The notes: generated from the letters alone by a model not told the origin. A DNA stretch of 22,879 nt from Mobilicoccus sp032100225 (GCA_032100225.1 DAMDJY010000039.1:1-22879); one strand, 5' to 3'; shown: positions 15,271 to 22,879, counted from the first letter of the stretch. Made by a program: numbers and translations.

Positions 15271-16403
15271 GGGCACGGCGGTGGGGGCTGGGCACGCGGC
15301 TGCTGCTGTCCACCGTGGCGGTGGTGCTGGTCGGTGCGGGGACGGCGTGGCTGGTCGCCGCCAGCCTCGGACCGCGGATCTTTCACGAGCATATGGTCGC
15401 CGGCCAGGCAGCCAATGAGCCGGTCGTCTATCACGCCGAGTGGGCGTTCCGCGACGCCTCGACCCTGTCGTTGGCCCTGGCCCTGATGGCGGCACTGACG
15501 GCCTCGGTCGCGGTGAGCCTGTTCCTCACCCGCCGGGTGACAGCGTCCTTGGCGGCGGCCACCACTGCCGCCCGTGCGGTGGCCGCCGGAGAGCACTCGG
15601 TTCGGGTCCCACATGTGGGCATGGGCCGGGAGCTCGATGAGTTGGCCGAAGCGCTGAACACCACGGCCGCCGACCTGGCCGAGGTCGAAGCCACCCGCAT
15701 CCGGATGCTCGGCAACCTCGCCCACGAGATACGCACCCCGCTGGCCATCTTGGACGGGTACCTACAGGCCATCGCCGACGGCGTCCACGATGCCGATGAA
15801 GAGACCGTGACCTTGCTGCGTGACCAGGTCACTCGCCTGGCCCGGTTAGGGGAGGACATCGCGGTGGTGACCACCGCCGAGGAGGGCCGGCTGACCATGC
15901 GCATGACGCGGGTGGCCGTCACCGAGCTGCTCAGCGCCGCCCGGGCGCAGGCCGAGAGCCGGTACCGGGAACGTGACGTGGCACTGACCGTTGAGGTCTC
16001 ACCGACAGCACAGCAGGCCGCGGTGGAGGCCGATCCGGACCGGCTCGGGCAAGTGCTGACCAATCTGCTCGACAATGCCCTGCGCCACACCCCTGCCGGT
16101 GGGCACGTCGAACTCACCGCGGACCGCAACGGGGCCTGGGTGAGTGTGCACGTGGCCGACGACGGTGAGGGCATCGGGTCCGAGCACCTGCCCCACCTGT
16201 TCGACCGGTTCTACCGGGCCGACACCGCCCGGGACCGCGCCCACGGCGGCTCCGGGGCGGGCCTGGCCATCGTGCGGGCTATCACCCGCGCCCACGGCGG
16301 CACTGTGACCGCCACCAGCGCGGGCCCCGGAGCAGGGTCGACGTTCACCGTCCGTGTGCCTGCGATGGATGTCGGTGGCACAGGGTTGATGAAGAGTCCA
16401 TGA
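15267..16403 (+). CDS. Membrane sensor histidine kinase
   Basis: This 378-residue kinase is the partner of the preceding response regulator, whose stop it overlaps by 4 bp. The order is: membrane segment 1 (about 11-33), a short extracytoplasmic loop (34-65), membrane segment 2 (about 66-88), a HAMP linker (about 88-142), HisKA with His153 (LAHEIRTPLA), and HATPase_c with an N box (LTNLLDNALRH 264-274, Asn270), G1 (DDGEGI 298-303) and G2 (GGSGAGLA 327-334). The loop contains His40, His42, Met43 and His56, which could bind a metal such as copper. That is suggested by the copper-type genes downstream and is not proven. All catalytic boxes look intact. Confidence 0.93.
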   Translation: MRARRWGLGTRLLLSTVAVVLVGAGTAWLVAASLGPRIFHEHMVAGQAANEPVVYHAEWAFRDASTLSLALALMAALTASVAVSLFLTRRVTASLAAATTAARAVAAGEHSVRVPHVGMGRELDELAEALNTTAADLAEVEATRIRMLGNLAHEIRTPLAILDGYLQAIADGVHDADEETVTLLRDQVTRLARLGEDIAVVTTAEEGRLTMRMTRVAVTELLSAARAQAESRYRERDVALTVEVSPTAQQAAVEADPDRLGQVLTNLLDNALRHTPAGGHVELTADRNGAWVSVHVADDGEGIGSEHLPHLFDRFYRADTARDRAHGGSGAGLAIVRAITRAHGGTVTATSAGPGAGSTFTVRVPAMDVGGTGLMKSP

Positions 16404-16558
16404 AGATGGCCGCGCCGGTTAGGAGCCGAGCGGGCTGACCTCGTTAACTGAAGACAGGGCCGGTCTCGCCATGCGGTGCCGTCGCGTCAGCGGTGAGCAC
16501 CCGGCGTGCGGATCGTGCCCATCTGATCTTGATGGAGTCTTAAGAGAGGACACTGCTT

Positions 16559-17194
16559 GTGAACACGAAGAGGATGCCCGCGGCCGTCGGTGCTGCCGTC
16601 GCCCTGATCCTGACCCTGGCCGCGTGCGGGGGTAGCACAGAGGACGCCAATCCGGCCCAGACCCCCGAGACGACGACTTCGGCTCCGGAGACGACTGCCT
16701 CGGCAGGGCAGGTCGACCAGGCGCACAACGACGCGGACACCATGTTCGCCCAGATGATGATCGTCCACCACGAGGGTGCCATCGAGATGGCGGACTTGGC
16801 CGTGGAGAAGGCCGCCTCGCAGGAGGTTCGGACCCTGGCCGAGGGCATCTCCGCTGCGCAGGGACCGGAGATCGAGCAGATGACCTCCTGGCTGGTGGCG
16901 TGGGGCGAGGACACCACGCCGAGCGGCGGCATGGACCACACCGGCCACGGTGGGATGGACATGGAAGGCATGAGCCAGGAAGAGGCGATGGCCGAACTCG
17001 AAGGGCTGTCCGGCACCGAGTTCGACCGGCGCTTCCTGGAACTGATGATCGCCCACCATCAGGGCGCGGTCGAGATGGCCCAGACCCAACTGGTCGACGG
17101 GGAGAACCCCCAGGCCCTTGAGCTGGCACAACAGATCATCGACGACCAGCAGGCCGAGATCAGCGACATGGAAGGCATGCTCGCCAGCCTGTGA
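16559..17194 (+). CDS. DUF305 lipoprotein, probable copper-binding
   Basis: A 211-residue exported lipoprotein: positively charged start, hydrophobic segment, lipobox LAAC with Cys23, then an acidic/Thr-rich spacer. The DUF305 domain has two ferritin-like halves, each with a metal-suggestive pair: MMIVHHEGAIEMA (His70, His71) and LMIAHHQGAVEMA (His166, His167). Between them is a Met/His loop, GGMDHTGHGGMDMEGM (123-138). DUF305 proteins include cyanobacterial CopM, a periplasmic copper-binding protein. GTG 16559 has AGAGAGGA (16543-16550) 8 nt upstream. It is 155 nt after the kinase gene and co-oriented with it. Copper binding is inferred from family and residues. Confidence 0.9.
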   Translation: MNTKRMPAAVGAAVALILTLAACGGSTEDANPAQTPETTTSAPETTASAGQVDQAHNDADTMFAQMMIVHHEGAIEMADLAVEKAASQEVRTLAEGISAAQGPEIEQMTSWLVAWGEDTTPSGGMDHTGHGGMDMEGMSQEEAMAELEGLSGTEFDRRFLELMIAHHQGAVEMAQTQLVDGENPQALELAQQIIDDQQAEISDMEGMLASL

Positions 17195-17300
17195 CTGCGT
17201 TCGACCCGAGGACAGATGTGGCCGTCCACCTGGGACGCGGTCCGCCTCGTGATCGGCAAGGCCCCGATTCTTGGCCCCGAATCTGAGAAGGAGAACTGAC

Positions 17301-18449
17301 ATGAAACGCGTACGTGCGTACCACACCGTGGCCTTGTTGGGTGCCGTCACGGCACTGACCCTGACCGCTTGCGGGCAGGGCACCGGCGGGGCCGGTGGCG
17401 CCGAGACCTCGGCGACGCCGATACCGACTCAGGGCGAGCAGACCCCGACGCAACAGGCCGGGGAGGTCACCGGCACGGTGTGGGTGGCCAACGAAGACGG
17501 GAATAGTCTGACCGCCATCGACGCCGAGACGAGTGAGGTGGCCACCACGGTCACGGGGATCGAAGCCCCGCACAACGTCCAGGTCGGACCGGACGGGACG
17601 GTCTGGGCCGTCAGCGGCCACTCCAACGCCCTGGTCGCTCTCGACCCGGCTACCTATCAGCTCACCGGGACCGCTGCTACCGGGCAGAGCCCCGCACACG
17701 TGATCCTCACTCCGGACGGTGCGCGTGTTTACGTCACCAACGCCGGCGAGGACACTCTTGGTGTGTACGACGCAGCCACGCTCGACCGGGTGGCCACCGT
17801 CGAGGTCGGTGACGGACCCCACGGGTTGCGTCCCAGCGGGAACGGCGAGGTCGTCGTGGTGGCGAACACCGGGGCGGGCACTATCGACGTGGTGCAGATC
17901 GCGACCAACGAGGTCAGCGCGTCGATTCCAGTCGGGGACTCCCCCGCCCAGGTGGCCGTGGACAATGACGGTGACTACGCCTACGTGAGCCTCGCCGGGG
18001 ATAGCTCCGTGGCTAAGGTCGACCTGGCCGAGCAGACGGTCGTCGGCTCGGTCGAGGTCTCCGCCCCGCCGGTGCAGCTCTACCTCACCCCGGACGGCAC
18101 GCGTCTGTTGTCCGCAGATCAGGGCACCGAACAGACAGCAGGTGACACGGTGTCCGTCATTGACACCGAAGCCATGACCGTCACCGACAGCATCACCACC
18201 GGGTCTGGTCCCCACGGCGTGGTCGTGGACACCACGGGTGAGACAGCGTGGGTGACCAACCTGTACGACGACACCATCTCCGTGCTCGACCTGACGACGA
18301 ACGAGGCGGTGGCGACCGTCCCGGTCGGTGACATGCCCAATGGCATCAGCTACAGCCCCACCCCGCCCGCACCCGGTCCTCAGAGCCTCACGTTGACGGT
18401 CCCCGACTACGCCGAGGACGAGCCCACGAGCGAGCACGACCACGGCTGA
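17301..18449 (+). CDS. YVTN/YncE-type beta-propeller lipoprotein
   Basis: A 382-residue exported lipoprotein with lipobox LTAC (Cys24) and a Thr/Gln/Gly-rich linker, followed by about seven repeats of roughly 42 residues with the blade pattern 'hydrophobic-WV/YVTN-(5-7)-VxxxDxxTxxVxATVxVGxxPxGV' (for example GTVWVANEDGNSLTAID, RVYVTNAGEDTLGVYD, TAWVTNLYDDTISVLDL). YncE-like proteins bind ligands or DNA in other bacteria; the role here is unknown. The C-terminus ends EHDHG. ATG 17301 has AAGGAG (17288-17293) 7 nt upstream; a GTG/TTG-like extension to 17271 has no such site. It lies 106 nt after the DUF305 gene, and both are anchored outside the cytoplasmic membrane. Confidence 0.9.
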   Translation: MKRVRAYHTVALLGAVTALTLTACGQGTGGAGGAETSATPIPTQGEQTPTQQAGEVTGTVWVANEDGNSLTAIDAETSEVATTVTGIEAPHNVQVGPDGTVWAVSGHSNALVALDPATYQLTGTAATGQSPAHVILTPDGARVYVTNAGEDTLGVYDAATLDRVATVEVGDGPHGLRPSGNGEVVVVANTGAGTIDVVQIATNEVSASIPVGDSPAQVAVDNDGDYAYVSLAGDSSVAKVDLAEQTVVGSVEVSAPPVQLYLTPDGTRLLSADQGTEQTAGDTVSVIDTEAMTVTDSITTGSGPHGVVVDTTGETAWVTNLYDDTISVLDLTTNEAVATVPVGDMPNGISYSPTPPAPGPQSLTLTVPDYAEDEPTSEHDHG

Positions 18450-18567
18450 GCGGCGTGCCGCGCAGAAGGACTCGCCCCGAGCGCAGCACGGACACCCTCT
18501 GCACGGTCAACGCCCACGGTGGGGATCGATTCTTCGCTAACTAACGAGCATTCAGGAGGTAGGCATG

Positions 18568-18612
18568 ATGACCCAGTCGAGCAGCCCCGGAGGAGACGTT
18601 GTTGGGGCTTGA
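18568..18612 (+). other. 14-codon open frame with strong Shine-Dalgarno
   Basis: AGGAGGT (18554-18560) precedes ATG 18568 by 7 nt (another ATG at 18565); the frame encodes MTQSSSPGGDVVGA and then stops. The strong signal, just before the IS and in front of the decapitated copA, suggests the start of the lost gene or a leader peptide. The intervening 18450-18553 holds no other gene; a small inverted repeat CCCAC-G-GTGGG lies at 18513-18523. Confidence 0.35.
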
Positions 18613-18678
18613 AGAGGGTCACCGAAACTCCTCGGGCGGCGAGGGGCCTTACCCCCGGATCTTGGACACGGGGTGTGA

Positions 18679-19457
18679 TTACGCGGCGGTTGGCAGCGTA
18701 GCGGCCCGGCGGGCCTCGTAGGTGGACGGGGAGAGGTAGCCGCACCAGCTGTGACGGCGGCGGGTGTTGTAGCGGACGAGCCGACGGCGCCCATCGACTG
18801 GGTGACGCCGAACTTCTTGCAGAGCTGGGCGTAGGCCTTGCAGCAGTAGACCGACCCGTGGTCGCTGTGGAAGATCGCGCCCTTGAGGCTGTCTCGGGTC
18901 GCGGCCGCGACGTTCAACGCTTCCTCGACGAGTTCGGTGCGCATGTGGTCGGCGATCGCCCAGCCGGCGAGCCGTCGGGAGTAGCAGTCGATCACGGTCG
19001 CCAGGTACAGGTTCGTCCCGTCCGCGAGCGGGAGGTAGGTGATGTCGCCGACGTAGCGCCGGTTGGGGCGCTCGGCGGTGAAGTCGCGCTGGAGCAGGTC
19101 GGGGTACTTCTGCCCCGACGGCTCGGGGACCGTGGTCCGCACCCGCCGCCTCTTCACATAGCCACGGATGCCCTCGGCCCGCATCACCCGCGCGACGCGC
19201 TTGTGGTTGACCCGCTCACCGGCAGGGGTGTTGTCGTTGAGCTCGGCGGTGATCCGCGGCGCACCGCAAGTGTTGTCCTCGGCGTGGACGGCCCTGATCC
19301 GCTCCACGAGCTCGGCATCGGCCCGAGCTCGCTCTTCGCGTGCCGGGGCTGCCTTGAGCCAGGCGTAGTAGGAGGAGCGCTCGATCTCGACGAGCTCGCA
19401 CAGTCGCTTCACCTCGAAGGTGGCGGAGTTGTCGGCGACGAACTGGAAGCGACTCAC
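18679..19457 (-). pseudogene. IS3-family OrfB with internal deletion/frameshift
   Basis: The - strand frame starting at GTG 19457 encodes a normal OrfB through HTH_21 and the first two catalytic aspartates (RYVGDITYLPL; IFHSDHGSVY), then reaches SMGAVGSS and turns into unrelated Pro/Arg/Ala-rich sequence. Immediately after that point another frame carries the expected OrfB end, RYNTRRRHSWCGYLSPSTYE, up to a stop at 18679. About 50-60 residues between them, including the catalytic glutamate, are missing, so the transposase must be inactive. The junction sequence CGGCTCGTCCGC (18772-18783, - strand) can be read both as the end of the upstream piece (Gly-Ser-Ser) and the start of the downstream piece (Arg-Leu-Val-Arg). 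Confidence 0.85.
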
Positions 19458-19822
19458 CAGCGCGTCTCCCCGGCGAAATACTTGGCCGCCCGCTGCAGGA
19501 TCTCCCGCTCGGTCGTGAGCTTGGTGGTCTCCGCTCGCAACGCCGCGTTCTCGGCCTCGAGCCGGGCGATCCTCTGCTCCGGCGTCTCGTCCGTCGGTGC
19601 CGACGAGCTCGCGGCGGACGTCTTGGCTTGCAGCGGGCTGGAGGTCAACGTCCCGTCAGCGGCGGTCTTCTTGCCGGTCCCGTAGGCCTCGAGCCAGTGC
19701 CGCAGGGTGCCGCGGACGATGCCGAGGTCCTCGGCGATGCCGCGGACCGTGGCGCCCGGGGTGGACTCGTACAAGTCGACGGCCTGACGACGGAACTCTT
19801 CGGAGTAGTTCTTCCTGGCCAT
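19454..19822 (-). CDS. IS3-family transposase OrfA
   Basis: A 122-residue OrfA with the helix-turn-helix region (MARKNYSEEFRRQAVDLYE, then VRGIAEDLGIVRGTLRHWL) and a C-terminal coiled coil (RIARLEAENAALRAETTKL and following), separated by a Ser/Ala/Thr-rich linker. ATG 19822 is chosen as it matches the family start MARKNYS; GTG 19852 would add ten residues. It overlaps the orfB start by 4 bp (GTGA). It is intact in itself, but its OrfB partner is broken. Confidence 0.85.
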   Translation of the reverse strand: MARKNYSEEFRRQAVDLYESTPGATVRGIAEDLGIVRGTLRHWLEAYGTGKKTAADGTLTSSPLQAKTSAASSSAPTDETPEQRIARLEAENAALRAETTKLTTEREILQRAAKYFAGETRW

Positions 19823-19895
19823 GGTTCTTCGATCATCTCGCTTCCCCAGCACCAGGTGCTGGATTCAGCGTGTCCAAGAACCGGGGTCAGGCCCC

Positions 19896-21625
19896 AGTTC
19901 ACCATCTCCCGCGGTGATGGTCTCGGGCACATCTACCTGGAGGTCGCAGCAGGGGTGATCACGTTCATCCTGCTTGGGCGCTACTTCGAGAAGCGCTCCA
20001 AGCGCCGAGCCGGTGCCGCCCTGCGGGCCTTGATGGAACTCGGTGCGAAGGAGGTCTCGGTCCTGCGCGACGGCCGGGAACAGCGGGTGCCAATCGAGGA
20101 GCTCTCCGTCGGTGACGAGTTCATCGTCCGCCCAGGGGAGAAGATCGCCACCGACGGGGTCATCGCCTCGGGCAACAGCGCCATCGATGCCTCCATGCTC
20201 ACCGGAGAATCCGTACCGGTCGAAGTGACCGAGGGCGATCCGGTCACCGGTGCGACGGTCAACGCCGGAGGCCGTCTGGTCGTGCGGGCAACCCGTGTCG
20301 GCTCCGATACCCAGCTGGCACAGATGGCCAAGATGGTCGAGGACGCCCAGTCCGGCAAGGCCGAGATCCAGCGGCTGGCCGATCGGGTCTCCGGCGTGTT
20401 CGTCCCGATCGCGATCGCGATCGCCGTCGCCACGCTCGGGGCCTGGATCGGCGCCGGCTTCCCCGTCAGTGCGGGCTTCACCGCCGCGGTGGCGGTGCTG
20501 ATCATCGCCTGCCCCTGCGCCCTGGGGCTGGCCACCCCGACCGCCCTGCTGGTCGGCACCGGGCGGGGGGCGCAGATGGGTGTCCTGATCAAAGGTCCCG
20601 AGACTCTGGAATCCACGCGCCGGGTCGACACGATCGTGCTGGACAAGACCGGCACCGTCACCACCGGCAAGATGACCCTGGACGACGTGATCGTCGCCGA
20701 GGGAGTGGATCGAGCCGAGCTGTTGCGACTGGCCGGCGGTCTGGAGGATGCCTCCGAGCATCCCATCGCTCAGGCGATCGCCGCTGGAGCGACCGCCGAG
20801 GTCGGCGACCTGCCCACGCCGGAGTCCTTCGAGAACGTCGAGGGCCTCGGTGTCCAGGGTGTCGTCGACGGGCACACCGTCCTCGCCGGCCGCGAGGTCT
20901 TGCTGCGCGACTGGTCACAGCACCTCGACGAGAACCTGCGGTCGGCCAAGCAGGCCGCCGAGGCGCAGGGCAAGACCGCGATCGCGGTCGGCTGGGACGG
21001 TCGGGCACGCGGCGTGCTGGTCGTGGCCGATCAGGTCAAGCCCACCAGCGCCGAAGCGATCGCCCAGTTCAAAGAACTCGGTCTCACGCCGGTGCTGCTC
21101 ACCGGTGACAACCAGAGCGTGGCCGAACAGGTCGCCTCGGAGGTCGGCATCGAGGAGGTCATCGCCGAAGTCCTACCCAAGGACAAGGTCGATGTCGTGG
21201 CCCGCCTCCAAGACGAGGGCAAGGTCGTCGCGATGGTCGGCGACGGCGTCAACGACGCCCCCGCCCTGGCCCAGGCCGACCTCGGCCTGGCGATGGGCAC
21301 CGGCACCGACGTCGCGATCGAGGCCGCCGACATCACCCTCGTCCGCGGCGACCTCCGAGCTGCGGCGGACGCAATCCGCCTTTCCCGGCGCACGCTGCGC
21401 ACGATCAAGACCAACCTGTTCTGGGCCTTCGCATACAACACTGCTGCCATCCCGCTGGCGGCCTTCGGGCTGCTCAACCCGATGCTCGCCGGGGCGGCCA
21501 TGGCACTGTCCAGCGTGTTCGTCGTCAGCAACAGCCTGCGCCTGCGGACCTTCACCGCTCGGGCCGATGACAGTGCGCCAGCTCCCACGCGAGCACCGGC
21601 TGAGCGTGAACCCGTCCAGGTCTGA
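19896..21625 (+). pseudogene. copA: CopA-type Cu(+) P1B ATPase lacking its N-terminal third
   Basis: About 576 residues remain of a copper-exporting P-type ATPase. The retained order is: one membrane segment (GHIYLEVAAGVITFILLGRYFE), the actuator domain with TGES, the metal-binding segment CPCALGLATPTAL, the phosphorylation loop DKTGT, the SEHPIAQ motif of the nucleotide-binding domain, TGDN, GDGVNDAPALAQAD, then AYN in the penultimate and MALSS in the last membrane segment. CPC, YN and MxxSS together mark Cu(+) specificity (P1B-1). Missing are the N-terminal HMA domain(s) and about the first three to four membrane helices, replaced by the IS end at 19895. The open frame runs back into the IS to ATG 19628, giving a hybrid of antisense IS sequence and CopA that should not transport. 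It is followed after 34 nt by the YHS gene. Confidence 0.85.
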
Positions 21626-21659
21626 CCACCGATTCAACACCACAGGAAAGGAACACACG

Positions 21660-21923
21660 ATGACCGCACATGAGCACCACAACCACCACGAAACACCGCA
21701 GGGCGGAGGCTGCCACAGCCACCAGCCCACGACGGAAAGCCTGGCCAGCGTCGGGGCCGACGAGATCACCGAGTGCCCCGTGATGGTCGGCACCGCGGTG
21801 ATCAAGTCCGAGGCCGAAGAAGCCGGACTCTCCCGCGACTACAACGGACAGCGGTACTGGCTGTGCTGCGCCTCCTGCGGGCCACTCTTCGACGCCGACC
21901 CCGAACGCTACGTCGCCGCATAA
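21660..21923 (+). CDS. His-rich YHS-domain protein
   Basis: An 87-residue small protein. The N-terminus is His-rich (HEHHNHHE, then CHSHQ), and the rest is a YHS domain with ECPVMVGTAV, DYNGQRYWLCCASC and a final DPERYV. The cysteines (CPVM, CCASC) could ligate metal. YHS domains occur in and beside copper and other heavy-metal ATPases and may deliver metal. ATG 21660 has AAGGA (21648-21652) 7 nt upstream. It follows copA by 34 nt and would be in one transcript with it; because copA is interrupted by an IS upstream, its own transcription is in question. Confidence 0.87.
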   Translation: MTAHEHHNHHETPQGGGCHSHQPTTESLASVGADEITECPVMVGTAVIKSEAEEAGLSRDYNGQRYWLCCASCGPLFDADPERYVAA

Positions 21924-21935
21924 GCACATTCGACC

Positions 21936-21975
21936 GGTCCCGCTCGCCCCGACCCCAGTCCGGGTGAGCGGGACC
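21936..21975 (+). terminator. Hairpin after the YHS gene, probable terminator
   Basis: A perfect 10-bp inverted repeat, GGTCCCGCTC (21936-21945) and GAGCGGGACC (21966-21975), is extended by CCCG/CGGG (21948-21951, 21961-21964). It begins 12 nt after the YHS stop. There is no U-tract, which is common for actinobacterial hairpin terminators. Confidence 0.65.
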
Positions 21976-22040
21976 GCCGCCCCTGTGAACCAGAAACGGT
22001 TAAGGGGCTCTTCGACTTTCCGCGGGGCGGTGGCTTTGGG

Positions 22041-22879
22041 TCATGCCGCGTCTCGTTGTGCTCGGGTGAGCGCGATGGTTGAGAGTACCCGCCGCTGGTA
22101 GTTCTCGAGGTTGCGGAATCCGCAGGCGACTCGCTTGGTGTTCTTGATGATCCGGTTGAAGCCTTCGGTGCGGGCGTTGGTGACGTCCTCGAGGAGGGCG
22201 ACCAGGATGGCGGGCCACCAGGTCTCGACGGTCTTGGCCAGGCGGGTGGCCTCGGGGATGTGGGCGTCGGCGGCGTCGCAGTAGAACTGGTACAGACGGT
22301 GCCGGATCCGCCACACGTCGGTCTCGGCGAGCAGCAGCCGGAGCCGTTCCTTGACCGCCCACGCGGCGCCGATCGCACCGGTGGGGTCTTCGATGGCGAG
22401 GGCGTCATCGAGGCGGCGGCGCTGCTTGTCGGAGAGGTGCTCGTACCCGGTCAGCAGCAGGTGCCGGTTGACCCAGACCTTCTCCTTGGTGGTGCCGCGC
22501 CGGCCGAGCTGTTCGCGGGTGACGCGCTGGCGGACCTCGGTGACCATTTGGTTGGCCAGGGCGACCAGGTGCCACTTGTCGACCGCGATCTTCGCGAGCG
22601 GCAGCGCGACCCGGATCCCGGAGGCGTACGGCGCACTGGTGTCGATGACGACGACCTGCACGGCGTCCCGGAACGCCTGGGACTGCTCCATGAGCCAGTC
22701 CTTGACGCACGCTCCGGAGCGGCCTGGGGCCAGGCCGAGCATCCGGCCGGGGCCGGTGGTGTCGGCGTCGACGAAACTGGTCAGCCACGGGTCGCTGCGC
22801 TGCCAGCCGGCGTCGGCCAGCACCCACCGCACCGAGCGGGCGCGGGTCTCGTCGATGCCGAGTACCCGGGTGGGTTCAG
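22041..22879 (-). CDS. ISL3-family transposase (5' end outside window)
   Basis: The - strand frame is open from the right edge to a TGA at 22041, about 279 residues of a larger protein. It begins EPTRVLGIDETRARSVRW, matching the start of the ISL3 DDE domain with its first Asp. It continues with VVVIDTSAPYASGI (second Asp region), IAVDKWHLVALANQM, and the conserved C-terminal RTEGFNRIIKNTKRVACGF with the likely catalytic glutamate (Glu of TEG). The frame shows no break. The N-terminal zinc-finger/HTH part lies beyond the window. A terminus-like GGGGCTCTTCGACTTTCCGC is at 22004-22023, so the element end is probably near 22004-22006. Confidence 0.88.
   Translation of the reverse strand, partial: EPTRVLGIDETRARSVRWVLADAGWQRSDPWLTSFVDADTTGPGRMLGLAPGRSGACVKDWLMEQSQAFRDAVQVVVIDTSAPYASGIRVALPLAKIAVDKWHLVALANQMVTEVRQRVTREQLGRRGTTKEKVWVNRHLLLTGYEHLSDKQRRRLDDALAIEDPTGAIGAAWAVKERLRLLLAETDVWRIRHRLYQFYCDAADAHIPEATRLAKTVETWWPAILVALLEDVTNARTEGFNRIIKNTKRVACGFRNLENYQRRVLSTIALTRAQRDAA

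Larger units (their letters stand above)
18643..19895 (-). mobile_element. IS3-family insertion sequence with internal deletion
   Basis: The ends at 18643-18670 and 19869-19895 are inverted repeats sharing GGGGCCT, ACCCC and TCTTGGACACG with few mismatches. The element is about 1.25 kb, shorter than the usual 1.3-1.4 kb, because orfB has lost an internal segment (junction about 18772-18783). It lies on the - strand and interrupts copA. No matching 3-4 bp target repeat flanks it, and the missing copA 5' part is not found on its left side, so an adjacent deletion probably followed insertion. Confidence 0.82.

Noticed and set aside
17160..18443. Open frame antisense to the beta-propeller gene
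   Set aside because: The + strand has a lipoprotein signal, Shine-Dalgarno and regular blades; the antisense product has no domain.
18513..18523. Operator for a copper repressor (CsoR-type) before the IS
   Set aside because: The inverted repeat CCCAC-G-GTGGG is short and lacks the longer conserved CsoR site; too weak to call.

Overview
The window is the replication-origin neighbourhood of a high-G+C actinobacterium, joined to an IS-riddled copper-type accessory segment. The order dnaA - oriC - dnaN - recF - dciA (DUF721) - gyrB - gyrA - DUF3566 membrane protein - tRNA-Ile(GAT) - DLW-39-type small protein - tRNA-Ala(TGC) is the classic actinobacterial origin block. The absence of gnd between dnaN and recF and the look of the proteins suggest the order Micrococcales (Dermacoccaceae/Intrasporangiaceae-like). 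That placement is an impression, not a computed result.

Region 1 (1-12511) is conserved core. All protein genes are on the + strand. A DnaA-box-bearing leader precedes dnaA. The intergenic region of about 1 kb between dnaA and dnaN holds at least ten near-consensus DnaA boxes, a T-rich patch and a separate 9-bp motif present three times. dnaN-recF-dciA are tightly packed, gyrB and gyrA follow as the two gyrase subunits, and the DUF3566 gene starts on a TTG that overlaps the gyrA stop. Two tRNA genes flank a very small membrane-peptide gene, and a strong intrinsic terminator follows tRNA-Ile.

Region 2 (12450-14396) is a junk-yard of mobile DNA directly abutting tRNA-Ala. It holds the C-terminal relic of a large serine recombinase whose reading frame runs into the antisense of the tRNA, an apparently intact IS3-family element (12942-14256), and a 140-bp stub of a second IS3-type element into which the first appears to have inserted.

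Region 3 (14566-21975) looks like a copper-handling module. It has an OmpR-type response regulator and a sensor kinase with a His/Met-containing extracytoplasmic loop, a DUF305 lipoprotein rich in His and Met, a YVTN/YncE-type beta-propeller lipoprotein, a Cu(+)-type P1B ATPase (CopA) and a His-rich YHS-domain protein. A third IS3-type element (18643-19895, opposite strand) sits where the N-terminal third of copA should be, so the pump is decapitated. That IS is itself disabled by an internal deletion in orfB.

Region 4 (about 22004-22879) is the 3' part of an ISL3-family transposase running off the right edge on the - strand.

The likely story is that a mobile element integrated at tRNA-Ala next to the origin, delivered or accompanied a metal-resistance cassette, and has since decayed by successive IS insertions and deletions. 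Sensing and extracytoplasmic metal binding look intact; efflux looks broken.
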